From Opitutales bacterium (lineage in GTDB: Bacteria; Verrucomicrobiota; Verrucomicrobiia; Opitutales; UBA953): a DNA stretch of 58,027 nt. Positions within the stretch are counted from its first letter, which is position 1. Each line of letters begins with the position of its first letter. Shown here one piece after another: positions 24,754-33,746 of this stretch. A model generated the notes under the pieces. The model saw only the letters and a program-made list of their open reading frames with translations, ran no database searches and was not told where the DNA came from. The stretch spans positions 1 to 58,027 of the forward strand of contig JAGBIL010000034.1 of the NCBI GenBank assembly GCA_017935025.1, given 5' to 3'. Position numbers and translations under genes: made by a program.

Positions 24754-25542
24754 TTACTTGCGCTTGCCGGTGGTCTTGAAGAGTTTCTTGACCGAAGCGA
24801 CGGCGTAGTCGCGATTCATCTTGGCGATGAAGTCGAGTGTTTGTCCCTTCGGGCAAACCGCCTGACACTCGCCGAGGTTGGAGCAGTTTCCGAATCCGGC
24901 GTCGTCCATCGCCTTAACCATGGCGAGCACGCGTTTGTCCTTTTCGGGCTTGCCCTGCGGGAGCGAATTGAGCTGCGTTACCTTCGAGGAGACGAAGAGC
25001 ATAGCGGAAGCGTTTTTACACGCCGCGACGCAAGCGCCGCAGCCGATGCATTCCGCAGCGTCCATCGCCGTGTCGGCAACTTCCTTCGGAATCGGCATGA
25101 TGTTGGCGTCAATTGCGGAACCGGTGCGCACGGAAACGAAGCCGCCCGCCTGAATGATTTTGTCGAACGAGGTGCGGTCGACAATCAGGTCGCGAATCAC
25201 CGGGAACGGTTTCGCGCGGAAGGGTTCGATCGTGACGGTTTCGCCGTCCTTGAAGTGGCGCATATGGAGCTGGCAAGTCGTCACGCCCGGGAGCGGACCG
25301 TGCGGCATACCGTTGATCGTCATCGAGCACATCCCGCAAATACCTTCGCGGCAATCGTGGTCGAATGCGATGGGTTCTTTGCCCTGAGCGACGAGGTCTT
25401 CGTTGAGGATGTCGAGCATTTCAAGGAAGGACGAACCCGTAGAAACGTCGGAAACCTTGTAAGTTTCGAAATGACCGTCAGCGCTGCCGCTTTTCTGGCG
25501 CCAAACTTTGAGCGTGAGTGAAATCGTTTTTTCTTCGGACAT
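24754..25542 (-). CDS. sdhB: Succinate dehydrogenase/fumarate reductase iron-sulfur subunit
   Basis: A 262-residue electron-transfer subunit with three cluster motifs in order: the plant-type 2Fe-2S site [11 protein letters not shown], the 4Fe-4S site [11 protein letters not shown] and the 3Fe-4S site [14 protein letters not shown]. It carries electrons between the flavoprotein and the membrane haem or quinone subunit. The third gene of the C-A-B operon, it is separated from sdhA by the 47-base gap that holds heptad element D. Confidence 0.96.
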   Translation of the reverse strand: MSEEKTISLTLKVWRQKSGSADGHFETYKVSDVSTGSSFLEMLDILNEDLVAQGKEPIAFDHDCREGICGMCSMTINGMPHGPLPGVTTCQLHMRHFKDGETVTIEPFRAKPFPVIRDLIVDRTSFDKIIQAGGFVSVRTGSAIDANIMPIPKEVADTAMDAAECIGCGACVAACKNASAMLFVSSKVTQLNSLPQGKPEKDKRVLAMVKAMDDAGFGNCSNLGECQAVCPKGQTLDFIAKMNRDYAVASVKKLFKTTGKRK

Positions 25543-25559
25543 GATTTATTCCTTATCTT

Positions 25560-25592
25560 TAAGCATTAAGCTCTAAACTTTAAGCTCTCTTA
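25560..25592. repeat. Heptad words at the sdhA stop codon (element D)
   Basis: Read on the plus strand, five 7-base words run in a row: TTTAAGC, ATTAAGC, TCTAAAC, TTTAAGC, TCTCTTA. The last word holds the complement of the sdhA stop codon. It lies inside the 47-base gap between sdhA and sdhB, so it does not block transcription of the operon. Confidence 0.55.
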
Positions 25593-27602
25593 TTTGTAAG
25601 AACGCGTCGCGAGGTGAACGTTTTCGTAAACGAGCGGTTCCTGCACGCGAACGGGCTCCTCGCCGTCGCCCCGGAATTCCCAAACGCCGACGTGGTGGAA
25701 CTTTTCGTCAACGCGTTGAGCTTCGCCTTCGTCGGTCGCGTATTCGGAGCGGAAGTGTCCGCCGCAGGATTCGTCGCGTTCCCGTGCGTCAAGGCAAAGG
25801 AGTTCGGCAAATTCGAGGAAGTCCGCCACGCGAGCGGCGCGTTCGAGTTCAATATTGAGCGTGTCCTTGTCGCCGACAACGCGAACGTTTTTCCAGAAGT
25901 CATCGCGGAGCGCCTTGATTTCGGCAATCGCTTCGGTGAGACCTTCCTTCGTGCGCGCCATACCGCATTTTTCCCAGATGATGTGCCCGAGTTTCTGATG
26001 GAAGAAACGCGGAGACTTGTCGCCCTTGACCGCCATCAGTTTTTCGATGCGTTCGCGGACAGCCGTTTCCGCCGCCGCGTATTCCGGATGGTCTTCCTTC
26101 TTCGGAGCGCCCTTGAGACCGCACTTCGCGAGGTAGTCCGGAATCGCCGCCGGGAGCACGAAATAACCGTCGGAAAGCCCCTGCATGAGCGCGGAAGCGC
26201 CGAGGCGGTTCGCACCGTGGTCGGAGAAGTTGGCTTCGCCGCCGACGAACAGGCCCGGGATCGTGGACATCAAGTTGTAGTCCACCCAGAGACCGCCCAT
26301 CGTGTAGTGAGACGCCGGATAAATCTGCATCGGGTTTTTGTACGGATTCACGCCCGTGATGTTTTCATACATATCGAACAGGTTTCCGTAGCGGTCGCGA
26401 ATCACGTCTTCGCCGAGGCGATTGATCGCATCGCGAAAGTCGAGGAACACGCCGAAGCCCGTCGGCGCAACGCCGCGACCGTCGTCGCAGGCTTCCTTCG
26501 CGGCGCGGGAAGAAATATCGCGCGGAGCAAGGTTCCCGAAGCTCGGGTACTTGCGTTCCAGATAGTAGTCGCGATCTTCGTCCTTGACGTCGTTCGGGTT
26601 GAGTTTGCCTTCGCGGATCAGTTTTGCCTGTTCGCGGGATTTCGGCACCCAAACGCGGCCGTCGTTGCGGAGCGATTCCGACATGAGCGTGAGTTTGGAC
26701 TGCTGTTCGCCGTGAACCGGGATGCAGGTCGGGTGAATCTGTGTGTAGCACGGATTCGCGAAACCGGCGCCGTGCTTGTAGGCTCGGAAAGCTGCCGTGA
26801 CGTTGCAACCCTGCGCATTCGTCGAAAGATAAAACACGTTCCCGTAGCCGCCCGTGCAGAGCACCACGCAGTCCGCGTTCCACGATTTGACTTCGCCCGT
26901 AACCATGTTGCGGGTAACGATGCCCTTCGCTTCGCCGTTGACGACGACGAGGTCCATCATTTCGTGGCGGTTGTACATTTTAACCGTGCCGAGACCGATT
27001 TGCTTCGAGAGCGCGGAATACGCGCCGAGGAGAAGCTGCTGCCCGGTCTGACCGCGAGCGTAAAACGTACGGGAAACCTGCGCGCCGCCGAAAGAGCGGT
27101 TCGCAAGCGTTCCTCCGTATTCGCGGGCGAACGGAACGCCCTGCGCTACGCACTGGTCGATAATCGCGTTGGAAACTTCCGCCAAGCGGTAAACGTTGCC
27201 TTCGCGGGCGCGGAAGTCGCCGCCCTTAATCGTATCGTAGAAAAGACGATAAACGGAGTCGCCGTCGTTCTGGTAATTCTTCGCTGCGTTGATCCCTCCC
27301 TGAGCAGCGATCGAGTGCGCGCGGCGCGGGCTGTCCTGATAGCAGAAGCAGCTCACGTTAAAACCCATTTCGCCAAGGGAAGCGGCTGCGGCTCCTCCGG
27401 CGAGTCCGGAGCCGACCACGATGACGTGGTACTTGCGGCGGTTCGCAGGATTGACGAGCTTGTATTCAAACTTGCGCTTGCCCCATTTTCCGGCGATCGG
27501 ACCATCCGGAATCTGAGAAATCTTCGCGGCGAACTCTTTCGGATCCGTAACCGCCTGCCATTTCGAAGCGAATTGGACTTCGGGAGTAACGTTGGAACTC
27601 AT
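25590..27602 (-). CDS. sdhA: Succinate dehydrogenase/fumarate reductase flavoprotein subunit
   Basis: A 670-residue flavoprotein interconverting fumarate and succinate. The dinucleotide fold [14 protein letters not shown] starts at about residue 60; the covalent FAD site is [11 protein letters not shown] with His96; the active-site region includes [20 protein letters not shown] and [13 protein letters not shown], and the C-terminus has an Arg-rich helical domain. The length and the separate N-terminal 55-residue extension match the Bacteroidetes/epsilon-type enzymes rather than the 590-residue E. coli type. Direction in the cell is probably fumarate reduction, judged from the adjacent propionate-type decarboxylase. 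Confidence 0.96.
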   Translation of the reverse strand: MSSNVTPEVQFASKWQAVTDPKEFAAKISQIPDGPIAGKWGKRKFEYKLVNPANRRKYHVIVVGSGLAGGAAAASLGEMGFNVSCFCYQDSPRRAHSIAAQGGINAAKNYQNDGDSVYRLFYDTIKGGDFRAREGNVYRLAEVSNAIIDQCVAQGVPFAREYGGTLANRSFGGAQVSRTFYARGQTGQQLLLGAYSALSKQIGLGTVKMYNRHEMMDLVVVNGEAKGIVTRNMVTGEVKSWNADCVVLCTGGYGNVFYLSTNAQGCNVTAAFRAYKHGAGFANPCYTQIHPTCIPVHGEQQSKLTLMSESLRNDGRVWVPKSREQAKLIREGKLNPNDVKDEDRDYYLERKYPSFGNLAPRDISSRAAKEACDDGRGVAPTGFGVFLDFRDAINRLGEDVIRDRYGNLFDMYENITGVNPYKNPMQIYPASHYTMGGLWVDYNLMSTIPGLFVGGEANFSDHGANRLGASALMQGLSDGYFVLPAAIPDYLAKCGLKGAPKKEDHPEYAAAETAVRERIEKLMAVKGDKSPRFFHQKLGHIIWEKCGMARTKEGLTEAIAEIKALRDDFWKNVRVVGDKDTLNIELERAARVADFLEFAELLCLDARERDESCGGHFRSEYATDEGEAQRVDEKFHHVGVWEFRGDGEEPVRVQEPLVYENVHLATRSYK

Positions 27603-27629
27603 TTTTTAAATTCTCCTTAAAATTCGGGG

Positions 27630-28532
27630 TTATTTCGCGGGAACGGGAGCGACAACCGCTTCCGTCTCGACCGTTTCTTCAACAGCGACGGGAACGTCAC
27701 AGCTCTTTTCACAACAGGACATCGGGCAACGCACCTCAACCACCGGAGCCGTCGTGTTCGGATTCGGCTTAATGATTCCCGTAAGCACACCGACGGGAAC
27801 GGCGATCAGACCGCCGCAAACCGCGATGCAGTAAACAACGGCAACGCCGCGGAAGATCGGACGCATTTTTTCGTTGCGCAGACCGACCGACTGAAACATC
27901 GAGTGCACGCCGTGCGAAAGGTGCGAGAAGAGGCAAAGCATACTCACGACATAAACAAGCGAAATCCACGGGTTCGCAAACGCGTTGTAAACCATTTGGT
28001 AAACGTCAAAAACCTTGTAGGAAAGCGTCGCTTCCGCGTTCCCGTGCTGGCCGAGGTAACCGAAAATCCCTTCGCCGCCGACAACCGTAATCGATGTCGC
28101 AGCATCATACGCCGCCATCCCGCAGAGACCGGCTTCTTTGAAAACCGTGAACTGCAAAATATGGAAAACGACAAACGCAAGAATAATGATCCCGGAGAGA
28201 ATCATTACACGAGCCGACCACGCCGCATAGCGAGTCGCGTTCGCCGCGTATTTTTCCGGACCTCGGGCCGCGAGATTTTCCATTTTCAGGTTGATCGCCA
28301 AGCCGAAGTGCACGACAAAGCACAACAGCATGAACAGGCGGAATCCCCACAGGGCAACCGGCGGCAGGCTATGCAACAGATGCGCATAGGTGTTAATCTT
28401 TTCCGGTGCCTGGAACATCTGTAAATTGCCCACAACGTGGACAATCAGAAACAGCACGAGAACCAGACCGGAGACCGCCATCAGGTACTTTTTAACGACC
28501 GACGGCACACGGCAACAGCATTTTTCGCTCAT
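27630..28532 (-). CDS. sdhC: Succinate dehydrogenase/fumarate reductase cytochrome b subunit with Cys-rich tail
   Basis: A 300-residue di-haem membrane subunit (type B, single polypeptide). Five hydrophobic helices carry candidate haem ligands in LIVHVVGNLQM, VVHFGLAI, VVFHILQFT and HLSHGVHSMF. It anchors SdhAB and exchanges electrons with quinone. Unusually it has an extra C-terminal stretch after the last helix with CPMSCCEKSCD followed by an acidic tail, as well as CCC near the N-terminus (EKCCCRV). Both ends could bind metal. First gene of the operon, with a Fur-like site 120 bases upstream. Confidence 0.93.
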   Translation of the reverse strand: MSEKCCCRVPSVVKKYLMAVSGLVLVLFLIVHVVGNLQMFQAPEKINTYAHLLHSLPPVALWGFRLFMLLCFVVHFGLAINLKMENLAARGPEKYAANATRYAAWSARVMILSGIIILAFVVFHILQFTVFKEAGLCGMAAYDAATSITVVGGEGIFGYLGQHGNAEATLSYKVFDVYQMVYNAFANPWISLVYVVSMLCLFSHLSHGVHSMFQSVGLRNEKMRPIFRGVAVVYCIAVCGGLIAVPVGVLTGIIKPNPNTTAPVVEVRCPMSCCEKSCDVPVAVEETVETEAVVAPVPAK

Positions 28533-28650
28533 AAGTTTTGATAAGTTTTTGGTAAATGAAAGGATTTGAGGTCGCCCCGCAACCTTCGCGGAGACACTTC
28601 AGAATCTGACTTTTCCCGGGCGTTTTTTCAACTTCTTTTTCACCGCCAAT

Positions 28651-28671
28651 ATTAATGAGAATGAGTATTAA
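28651..28671 (-). promoter_or_regulatory. Fur-box-like palindrome upstream of sdhC
   Basis: ATTAATGAGAATGAGTATTA is a near-palindrome with three NATNAT-type hexamers, resembling the 19-base Fur consensus. It lies about 120 bases before the sdhC start and 60 bases after the GH2 stop. Iron control of an iron-sulfur and haem enzyme would make sense; the match is by eye only. Confidence 0.35.
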
Positions 28672-28693
28672 AAAGACTTCCACGACGATTCAC

Positions 28694-28729
28694 AAAAAAA
28701 AGAGCGAAGTTTTCACTTCACTCTTTTTC
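28694..28729 (-). terminator. Terminator of the GH2 gene
   Basis: AAAAGAGCGAAGT and ACTTCACTCTTTT form a stem with one mismatch and a 4-base loop, with A on the left giving T on the minus strand, directly after the stop codon at 28732. No copy of the repeated motif. Confidence 0.85.
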
Positions 28730-28731
28730 GG

Positions 28732-31428
28732 TTAATTCCGGAGTTGGCGCGCCGTCGGTTTTGAGATTTTTATTTCGACGGTTTGCGCAGGAAGTTTCGC
28801 GCCGGTAACCTTCAGCGTTGCCTTACCGGAGGAATCGCGCTTGGAGCGCAAAATCACCTGCGCCATGCCGGAAAAGGCCCTGATTGTATCGCCTTTCATG
28901 GAATCATGGTCCGTCGGATCGCCGTTGCACACACCGACGATTTCGGCGTTCCCGCTGACGGAGAATTTCAGGCGATTGTCGGCGGTCGGCACCTTGCGTC
29001 CTTTTTTGTCCTGAACGACAATCGTGACGTAGGCGAGATCACGCCCGTCGCCGAGAATCGTATCGCGGTCAACGGAAACCGCCATTTGTGCGGGAGCGTC
29101 GGTAGTTTCGACAACATCTTCCGCCCATTTTTTTCCGTTTTTGTAAGCGACGACTTTGAGCGTTCCCGGCTCGTATTTCACGTCCATCCAAGTCAGGCGA
29201 AAGCGTTCCCGCATATCGCCGTTCATATCTTTTCCCGTGAGTCCGGCTCCTTTGTTTTTCTTGCGCTTCCCGAGCGATTTCCCGTTGAGGAAAAGCTCTG
29301 CGGAATCTCCGCTCGTGTAAACGAAAACGGGCGTAATTTTGCCTTCGCGCTGCCCTTTCCAATTCCAATGCGGGAGAATGTGCGCCATCGGCACATCCGG
29401 CATCCAGTGCGATTGGTAAAGATACGTACGGTCTTTCCAAAAACCGCAAAGGTCGACGATGCCGAAATACGAACTGCGGGAAGGCGTGCCTTGCGCAAGG
29501 ATTTTCGCCATTTCCTCCTTCAGTTTCTTAATTTCGGCTTCGGAAGCGCCGCGAAAATCGTTTTCCGGCTTTCGTCCGAGATTCCACGGTGTCGGCTCGC
29601 CGAGATAGTCAAAACCCGTCCAAACATATTCGCCCGCGCAGCGCGGCTCGTCTTCGAGCGCGCCAAATTCCACATCGGGAGCATACGCCCAGCCCGGCGC
29701 GTAAAGCCCGTAATCGCTGACTTGGCAAATTGCGAGATTGTCGCAGAAATTGCGTCGCCAGAACGGCGCGTAATCCTTGTCGTTTTCCGGGAACGAGTAA
29801 AATCCGCGCGTGCTCACGCAAGACGACGTCTCCGAGGCGACAAACGGCATTTTCGGATTTTTCCCCGCAAAATTTTTGTAATCGTTCGGCTTGTAGTTAA
29901 AGCCGTAAACGTCAAATTCCTTCCCGAAACCGTTCCACGAAGCGCTCAAGTCGTTGCAACCGACGGTTACCGGACGCGTCGTGTCGTATTTTTTGAAAAG
30001 CGAAACGAGATCCCTGGCAATCGCGATTCCGTCGGCCGCGCCCTGCTCCGCAATTTCGTTTCCGGCGGACCAGGCGATAACGCAGGCGTGGTTACGGTCG
30101 CGCATGACAAAGTTGCGCACATCGCGTTCCCGCCAATCGTCCCAGAAAAGGTTGTAGCCGTTCGCCTTGCCTTCCTTGAGGTGTTTCCAACAGTCGAAAA
30201 GTTCGTTATCGACGAGAATGCCCATGCGGTCGCAAAGCTCGAGCAACTCCGGTGCGGGCGGATTGTGCGACGTGCGAATCGAATTCACGCCGAAGCTCTT
30301 CAAAATCTCAATCTGGCGCTCGATTGCGCGCTTGTGGACGGCGCCGCCGAGCGGCCCCAAATCGTGGTGCTGACAAACGCCCTTAATCTGCACGCGGCGA
30401 TTGTTCAGGTAAAATCCGTCGGGTTTCCACTCCGCCTTACGCACGCCGAAAATCGTGTCTTTGCGGTCGGTCGTCTTCGTTTTCCCGTCGCTTCCGACAA
30501 TTTTTACCGTCGTACGCAGGACGTAAAGCGACGGCGAAAGCACGTCCCAAAGTTTCGGAGAATTGAGCGTAAATACCGCGTCGATTGTTTTTTCCGTTCC
30601 CGCGGGAACGCTCGTCGAATCGACAGTGCGCGTCGCCAACGGCTTGTCTTTTTTTCCGACAAGCGGATAAACAGCTTGCGAGACTTCGACGTTCACGGGA
30701 GCGTCGTCTGTGTTGGCAACCGTCGTCGCGACGGAAATTTTCGCGCTCGATGCTTTGATTTCCTTCGGCGGTTTTCTGTCGTTGATTTTCTTGATTCCCT
30801 TGATTTCGGGAACCGTCACGAAAACGCCCCAATGTGCGATGTGAACGGGATTTGCCTCCGTAATCCAAACGTGGCGATAAATTCCCGCGCCCGGATACCA
30901 GCGCGTCGAGTTCTGCTTGTTTTCCGCACGAACGGCGACAACGTTTTTCCCGCCGAATTTCAGATATTTTGTGATATCGACGCGGAACGAATTGTAACCG
31001 TACTTCCACTCGCCGGCGAGCTGCCCGTTGACGTAAACCTGCGGTGTCATCATCACGCCGTCAAAATCGAGGAAAAAGCGATTACCCTTGGACGCGGCGG
31101 GAACGGAAAAATCCTTGCGGTACCAGCCGACGGCATCCCACGGGAGCGACGCGGTTTGGTTCGGTTTATGCGGCAAAAAGCGGCTTTCCACGCCCCAGTC
31201 GTGCGGCAAATCGAGCTTGCGCCATTTCCCGTCGGGATAACCGGGCTTTGCAGCTTCCGGACCGGGATCGCTCGAAGCGAAGCATTGTTCGTCCCCGCCG
31301 AACTTCGCAAAACGCCAATCGAAATCAAACGTCTGGCGCTGGGAATACTTCACGGGAGCGGCAAAAAGCGTTCCCGCAAAGATCGTAGAGGCAAATGCAA
31401 TGAGAGCAAGCGGTTTCGTTGAAATCAT
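28732..31428 (-). CDS. Secreted glycoside hydrolase family 2 (beta-galactosidase-like)
   Basis: An 898-residue exported enzyme. The signal peptide MISTKPLALIAFASTIFAGTLFA is followed by the GH2 sugar-binding jelly roll (DFDWRFAKFGGDEQ..., VGWYRKDFSV, VYVNGQLAGEW), an immunoglobulin-like domain, and the TIM barrel (about 340-620). The barrel has NSIRTSHNPP, the acid/base in SAGNEIAEQG and the nucleophile in FVASETSS. The C-terminus adds two beta domains (DUF4982-like and Ig-like). I chose the ATG at 31428 because the signal peptide starts there. It removes terminal galactose or a related sugar from polysaccharide or host glycan outside the cytoplasm; the precise linkage cannot be read. Confidence 0.92.
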   Translation of the reverse strand: MISTKPLALIAFASTIFAGTLFAAPVKYSQRQTFDFDWRFAKFGGDEQCFASSDPGPEAAKPGYPDGKWRKLDLPHDWGVESRFLPHKPNQTASLPWDAVGWYRKDFSVPAASKGNRFFLDFDGVMMTPQVYVNGQLAGEWKYGYNSFRVDITKYLKFGGKNVVAVRAENKQNSTRWYPGAGIYRHVWITEANPVHIAHWGVFVTVPEIKGIKKINDRKPPKEIKASSAKISVATTVANTDDAPVNVEVSQAVYPLVGKKDKPLATRTVDSTSVPAGTEKTIDAVFTLNSPKLWDVLSPSLYVLRTTVKIVGSDGKTKTTDRKDTIFGVRKAEWKPDGFYLNNRRVQIKGVCQHHDLGPLGGAVHKRAIERQIEILKSFGVNSIRTSHNPPAPELLELCDRMGILVDNELFDCWKHLKEGKANGYNLFWDDWRERDVRNFVMRDRNHACVIAWSAGNEIAEQGAADGIAIARDLVSLFKKYDTTRPVTVGCNDLSASWNGFGKEFDVYGFNYKPNDYKNFAGKNPKMPFVASETSSCVSTRGFYSFPENDKDYAPFWRRNFCDNLAICQVSDYGLYAPGWAYAPDVEFGALEDEPRCAGEYVWTGFDYLGEPTPWNLGRKPENDFRGASEAEIKKLKEEMAKILAQGTPSRSSYFGIVDLCGFWKDRTYLYQSHWMPDVPMAHILPHWNWKGQREGKITPVFVYTSGDSAELFLNGKSLGKRKKNKGAGLTGKDMNGDMRERFRLTWMDVKYEPGTLKVVAYKNGKKWAEDVVETTDAPAQMAVSVDRDTILGDGRDLAYVTIVVQDKKGRKVPTADNRLKFSVSGNAEIVGVCNGDPTDHDSMKGDTIRAFSGMAQVILRSKRDSSGKATLKVTGAKLPAQTVEIKISKPTARQLRN
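30595..30610. repeat. 16-base perfect palindrome of the repeated motif inside the GH2 gene
   Basis: CGTTCCCGCGGGAACG is two GCGGGAACG copies fused head to head, sharing the central CGCG. It lies in coding sequence, so it is not a terminator. Confidence 0.9.
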
Positions 31429-31479
31429 GCGGGCAAATCTATCCCTTGCACCAAACCGCGAAAACAAAAAAAAGGAAGA

Positions 31480-31540
31480 AGTATTAGGAATGAGCAATTA
31501 GGAGGCTTACTCATTCCTAAATTCTAATTCCTAATTTTCC
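31480..31540. repeat. Heptad-period palindromic element E at the sufC stop codon
   Basis: Left words ATTAGGA, ATGAGCA, ATTAGGA (31484-31504) face right words TACTCAT, TCCTAAA, TTCTAAT, TCCTAAT (31508-31535). TTAGGAATGAG and CTCATTCCTAA are perfect inverted repeats. The sufC stop codon, TAG at 31531-31533 on the minus strand, lies inside the last word. Confidence 0.65.
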
Positions 31541-32295
31541 ACCGAAAATCTCTCCTTCACCCACGCGTAGCCTTTTTGTTCAAGCTCGAGCGCAAGCTCC
31601 TTGCCGCCGGTAAGAACAATGCGCCCACCGTCCATGATGTGAACTTTGTCCGGAACAATGTAGTCGAGCAAACGCTGATAGTGCGTGATAACGAGCGCGC
31701 CGAATGCGTTCCCGCGCATACGGTTCACACCTTCGGAAACAATGCGCAACGCGTCGATATCCAGACCGGAATCCGTTTCGTCCAAAATCGCGTAAGCCGG
31801 TTGCGCCATCATCATCTGCAAAACATCGCAACGCTTTTTTTCCCCTCCGGAAAAACCTTCGTTGACAGCGCGTGCCGTAAATTTACGGTCCATCGCCAGC
31901 GCATCCATTTTCTCATAAAGTTTCGCGTAAAATTCCTTCGCGTTAAACGGCGAGCCCGCCGGCTGACGCGCCACCATCATGGCACGGATGAAATTCGCAA
32001 TCGTCACGCCGGGAATTTCCACCGGATATTGAAACGCGACAAACAAGCCGAGACGTGCGATTTCGTCGGGCGATTTTCCGATGATCTGCACGCCGTCAAG
32101 ATACGCCTCTCCGCTCGTTACCGTGTAATCCGGATGTCCCGCAAGCGCTTTCGCAAGCGTTGATTTTCCCGTTCCGTTCGGTCCCATAATCGCGTGAACT
32201 TCGCCCTTCGGAAGCACCAAAGAAAAGTTTTTCAAAATTTCACGCTCCCCAATCGAAACGCACAAGTCGCGAATTTCTAAAAGATTACTGTTCAT
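31531..32295 (-). CDS. sufC: Fe-S cluster assembly ATPase SufC (orphan copy)
   Basis: A 254-residue ABC ATPase that powers the SufBCD scaffold. It shows Walker [10 protein letters not shown], the Q loop [12 protein letters not shown] (the YPVEIPG string is typical for SufC), the signature FSGGEKKR and Walker [13 protein letters not shown], which distinguishes SufC from transporters. The ATG at 32295 ([10 protein letters not shown]) fits the family start; 16 codons upstream are open but are unlike SufC. No sufB, sufD or sufS is in the window, which is unusual because sufC normally sits in the suf operon. Repeat elements E and F flank it on both sides. Confidence 0.93.
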   Translation of the reverse strand: MNSNLLEIRDLCVSIGEREILKNFSLVLPKGEVHAIMGPNGTGKSTLAKALAGHPDYTVTSGEAYLDGVQIIGKSPDEIARLGLFVAFQYPVEIPGVTIANFIRAMMVARQPAGSPFNAKEFYAKLYEKMDALAMDRKFTARAVNEGFSGGEKKRCDVLQMMMAQPAYAILDETDSGLDIDALRIVSEGVNRMRGNAFGALVITHYQRLLDYIVPDKVHIMDGGRIVLTGGKELALELEQKGYAWVKERFSVEN

Positions 32296-32339
32296 GTGTA
32301 AATTATTGCAGGCAATCCTAAGAACTCGCGTTCCCGCGT

Positions 32340-32549
32340 GCAAATTGAAATTTAGCGAAGCGCGCCGACTTTGTCGGCGCAGTGACGGGTGACCTGTGAC
32401 ATGAGACCGGTTAATACTTCAAAGTGGCTCCTTCGTCGGTATTTGCTGGAAGCAAAAACCTTAGCACTTAACTAGTCACTCGTCTCCGTTCACCATTCAC
32501 CAAATTGAAATTTAGCGCACGCGTTCGCGTGCGCTAAATTTCAATTTGC
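32340..32549. repeat. Element F: 210-base region bounded by 18-base inverted repeats, overlapping the uvrA stop
   Basis: GCAAATTGAAATTTAGCG at 32340-32357 and its exact complement at 32532-32549 bound the region. Its right end is a perfect palindrome with 23-base arms (32501-32523, 32526-32548) and a 2-base spacer. Inside are the hairpin GCGCCGAC-ttt-GTCGGCGC, heptad words GTGACGG, GTGACCT, GTGACAT, GAGACCG (32382-32409) and facing words CTAGTCA, CTCGTCT, CCGTTCA, CCATTCA (32472-32499). The last 12 codons of uvrA and its stop are encoded by the palindrome. It looks like a miniature inverted-repeat element or a nested hairpin cluster. No target duplication is obvious. Confidence 0.65.
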
Positions 32550-33746
32550 TTAGAACGCTGCGCAAAAACGCGGCGGTCGGAGATTTTTCCCCGGAAAGTT
32601 TCTCCAAGCCGGAAACATCGCCCTGATAAAGCACGCGTCCGCCCGCGTTCCCGCCGTCGGGACCGATTTCGATAATGCGATCCGCCTCCGCAAGCACATC
32701 AAGATGGTGCTCGACGACGATGACCGTGTGCCCTTCGTCCGCCAGACGATGCAACAGCAAAAGCAATTTTTCACAATCCGACTGGTGGAGTCCGATTGTC
32801 GGCTCCTCGAGAATGTAGCAGTTCTTCTGCGGCGTTCCCGCGCGCGTTTTCCCCATGCGTTCCTTCCACGACGGGAGCGCGGTAACAAGTTCGCTGACGA
32901 GTTTCAGCCGCTGCGATTCGCCGCCGGAAAGCGTCGGAGAACTTTGCCCGAGCGTCAGATAGCCCAACCCGCATTCCACCATCAACGCGCAAATTTCCTG
33001 CAATTTTTTATGGAACGAGAAAAATTCCGCCGCCTCGGCAAACGTCATGGCGAGCACTTCCGCGATGTTTTTCCCGTTCCAGCGAATGTCTGCGACCGCC
33101 GGCGAATAACGCGTTTCCGCGCAATCTTCGCAAACGACGCTCGTATCGGGCATAAAATTCATTTCGAGTTTCACGCGCCCCGCTCCCGCGCAGGTTTCGC
33201 AACGCCCGCCCTTCGTGTTGAACGAGAAAAATCCCGCCGAGTGTCCGCGCATCCGCGCCTCGGGAAGCGCAGCGAAAACCTGACGAATGATGTCGAACGC
33301 GCCGATGTAGGTCGCCGGAGTCGAACGCGAGGTTTTTCCGATCGGTTCCTGATCCACGACGATGAGCTTGCGGAAGGCGTTCCCGCCGCGCAATTCGTCA
33401 AAAACGATTTTTCCGGAGTCGTCGTCGATAAGCCGTTCCCGCAATGCCCTTGTTCCCGTCAGCGTATCTGATTTTTTCGATACGGCAAACGCAAGTGCGG
33501 GAGCGAGCAAATCGGAAACCAGCGTCGATTTTCCCGCGCCGGAAACGCCGCAAACCGCGTTGAGCCGCCCGACGGCGAATTTTACGTCAATGTTTTTCAA
33601 ATTCCGCAAGCGCGCCCCGCGCAGAGTAACAAATTCCGCGTTGCGCGGAACTTTGCGCCACGCGCCGCGCATCGGATGCGCAATTCCCGAGGACAAAATT
33701 TTGCCGTCCGTGAATTTTTCGCCTTCGCGCTCTTTTCCAAATTTTT
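32512..33746 (-). CDS. uvrA: UvrA double protein, C-terminal part (after the frameshift)
   Basis: The last ABC module of the tandem UvrA, in a different frame from the rest. It contains Walker A GVSGAGKST, the zinc module CETCAGAG...CEDC, signature LSGGESQR and Walker B CYILEEPTIGLH, with Glu in place of the usual first Asp. The reading frame meets the upstream part near 33733-33746, where the minus strand has A4 and A5 runs; adding one A would fuse both parts without loss. As the sequence stands, this part could only be made by frameshifting or from an internal TTG (33696). The C-terminal residues KLKFSARERVR come from palindromic element F. Confidence 0.85.

Noticed and set aside
25614-27620. 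Open frame of 668 codons on the plus strand
   Set aside because: It is the exact antisense of sdhA, whose protein shows every family motif. The antisense product is Arg/Val/Phe-rich with no recognisable domain; such frames arise from codon bias.
28783-31422. Open frame of 879 codons on the plus strand
   Set aside because: Antisense of the GH2 gene. The composition is Arg/Val/Phe-rich and there is no domain or ribosome binding site, while the minus strand encodes a complete secreted glycosidase.
32340-32549. Insertion sequence
   Set aside because: Terminal inverted repeats exist, but the 210 bases contain no open frame or transposase and no clear target duplication, so only a miniature or hairpin element can be claimed.
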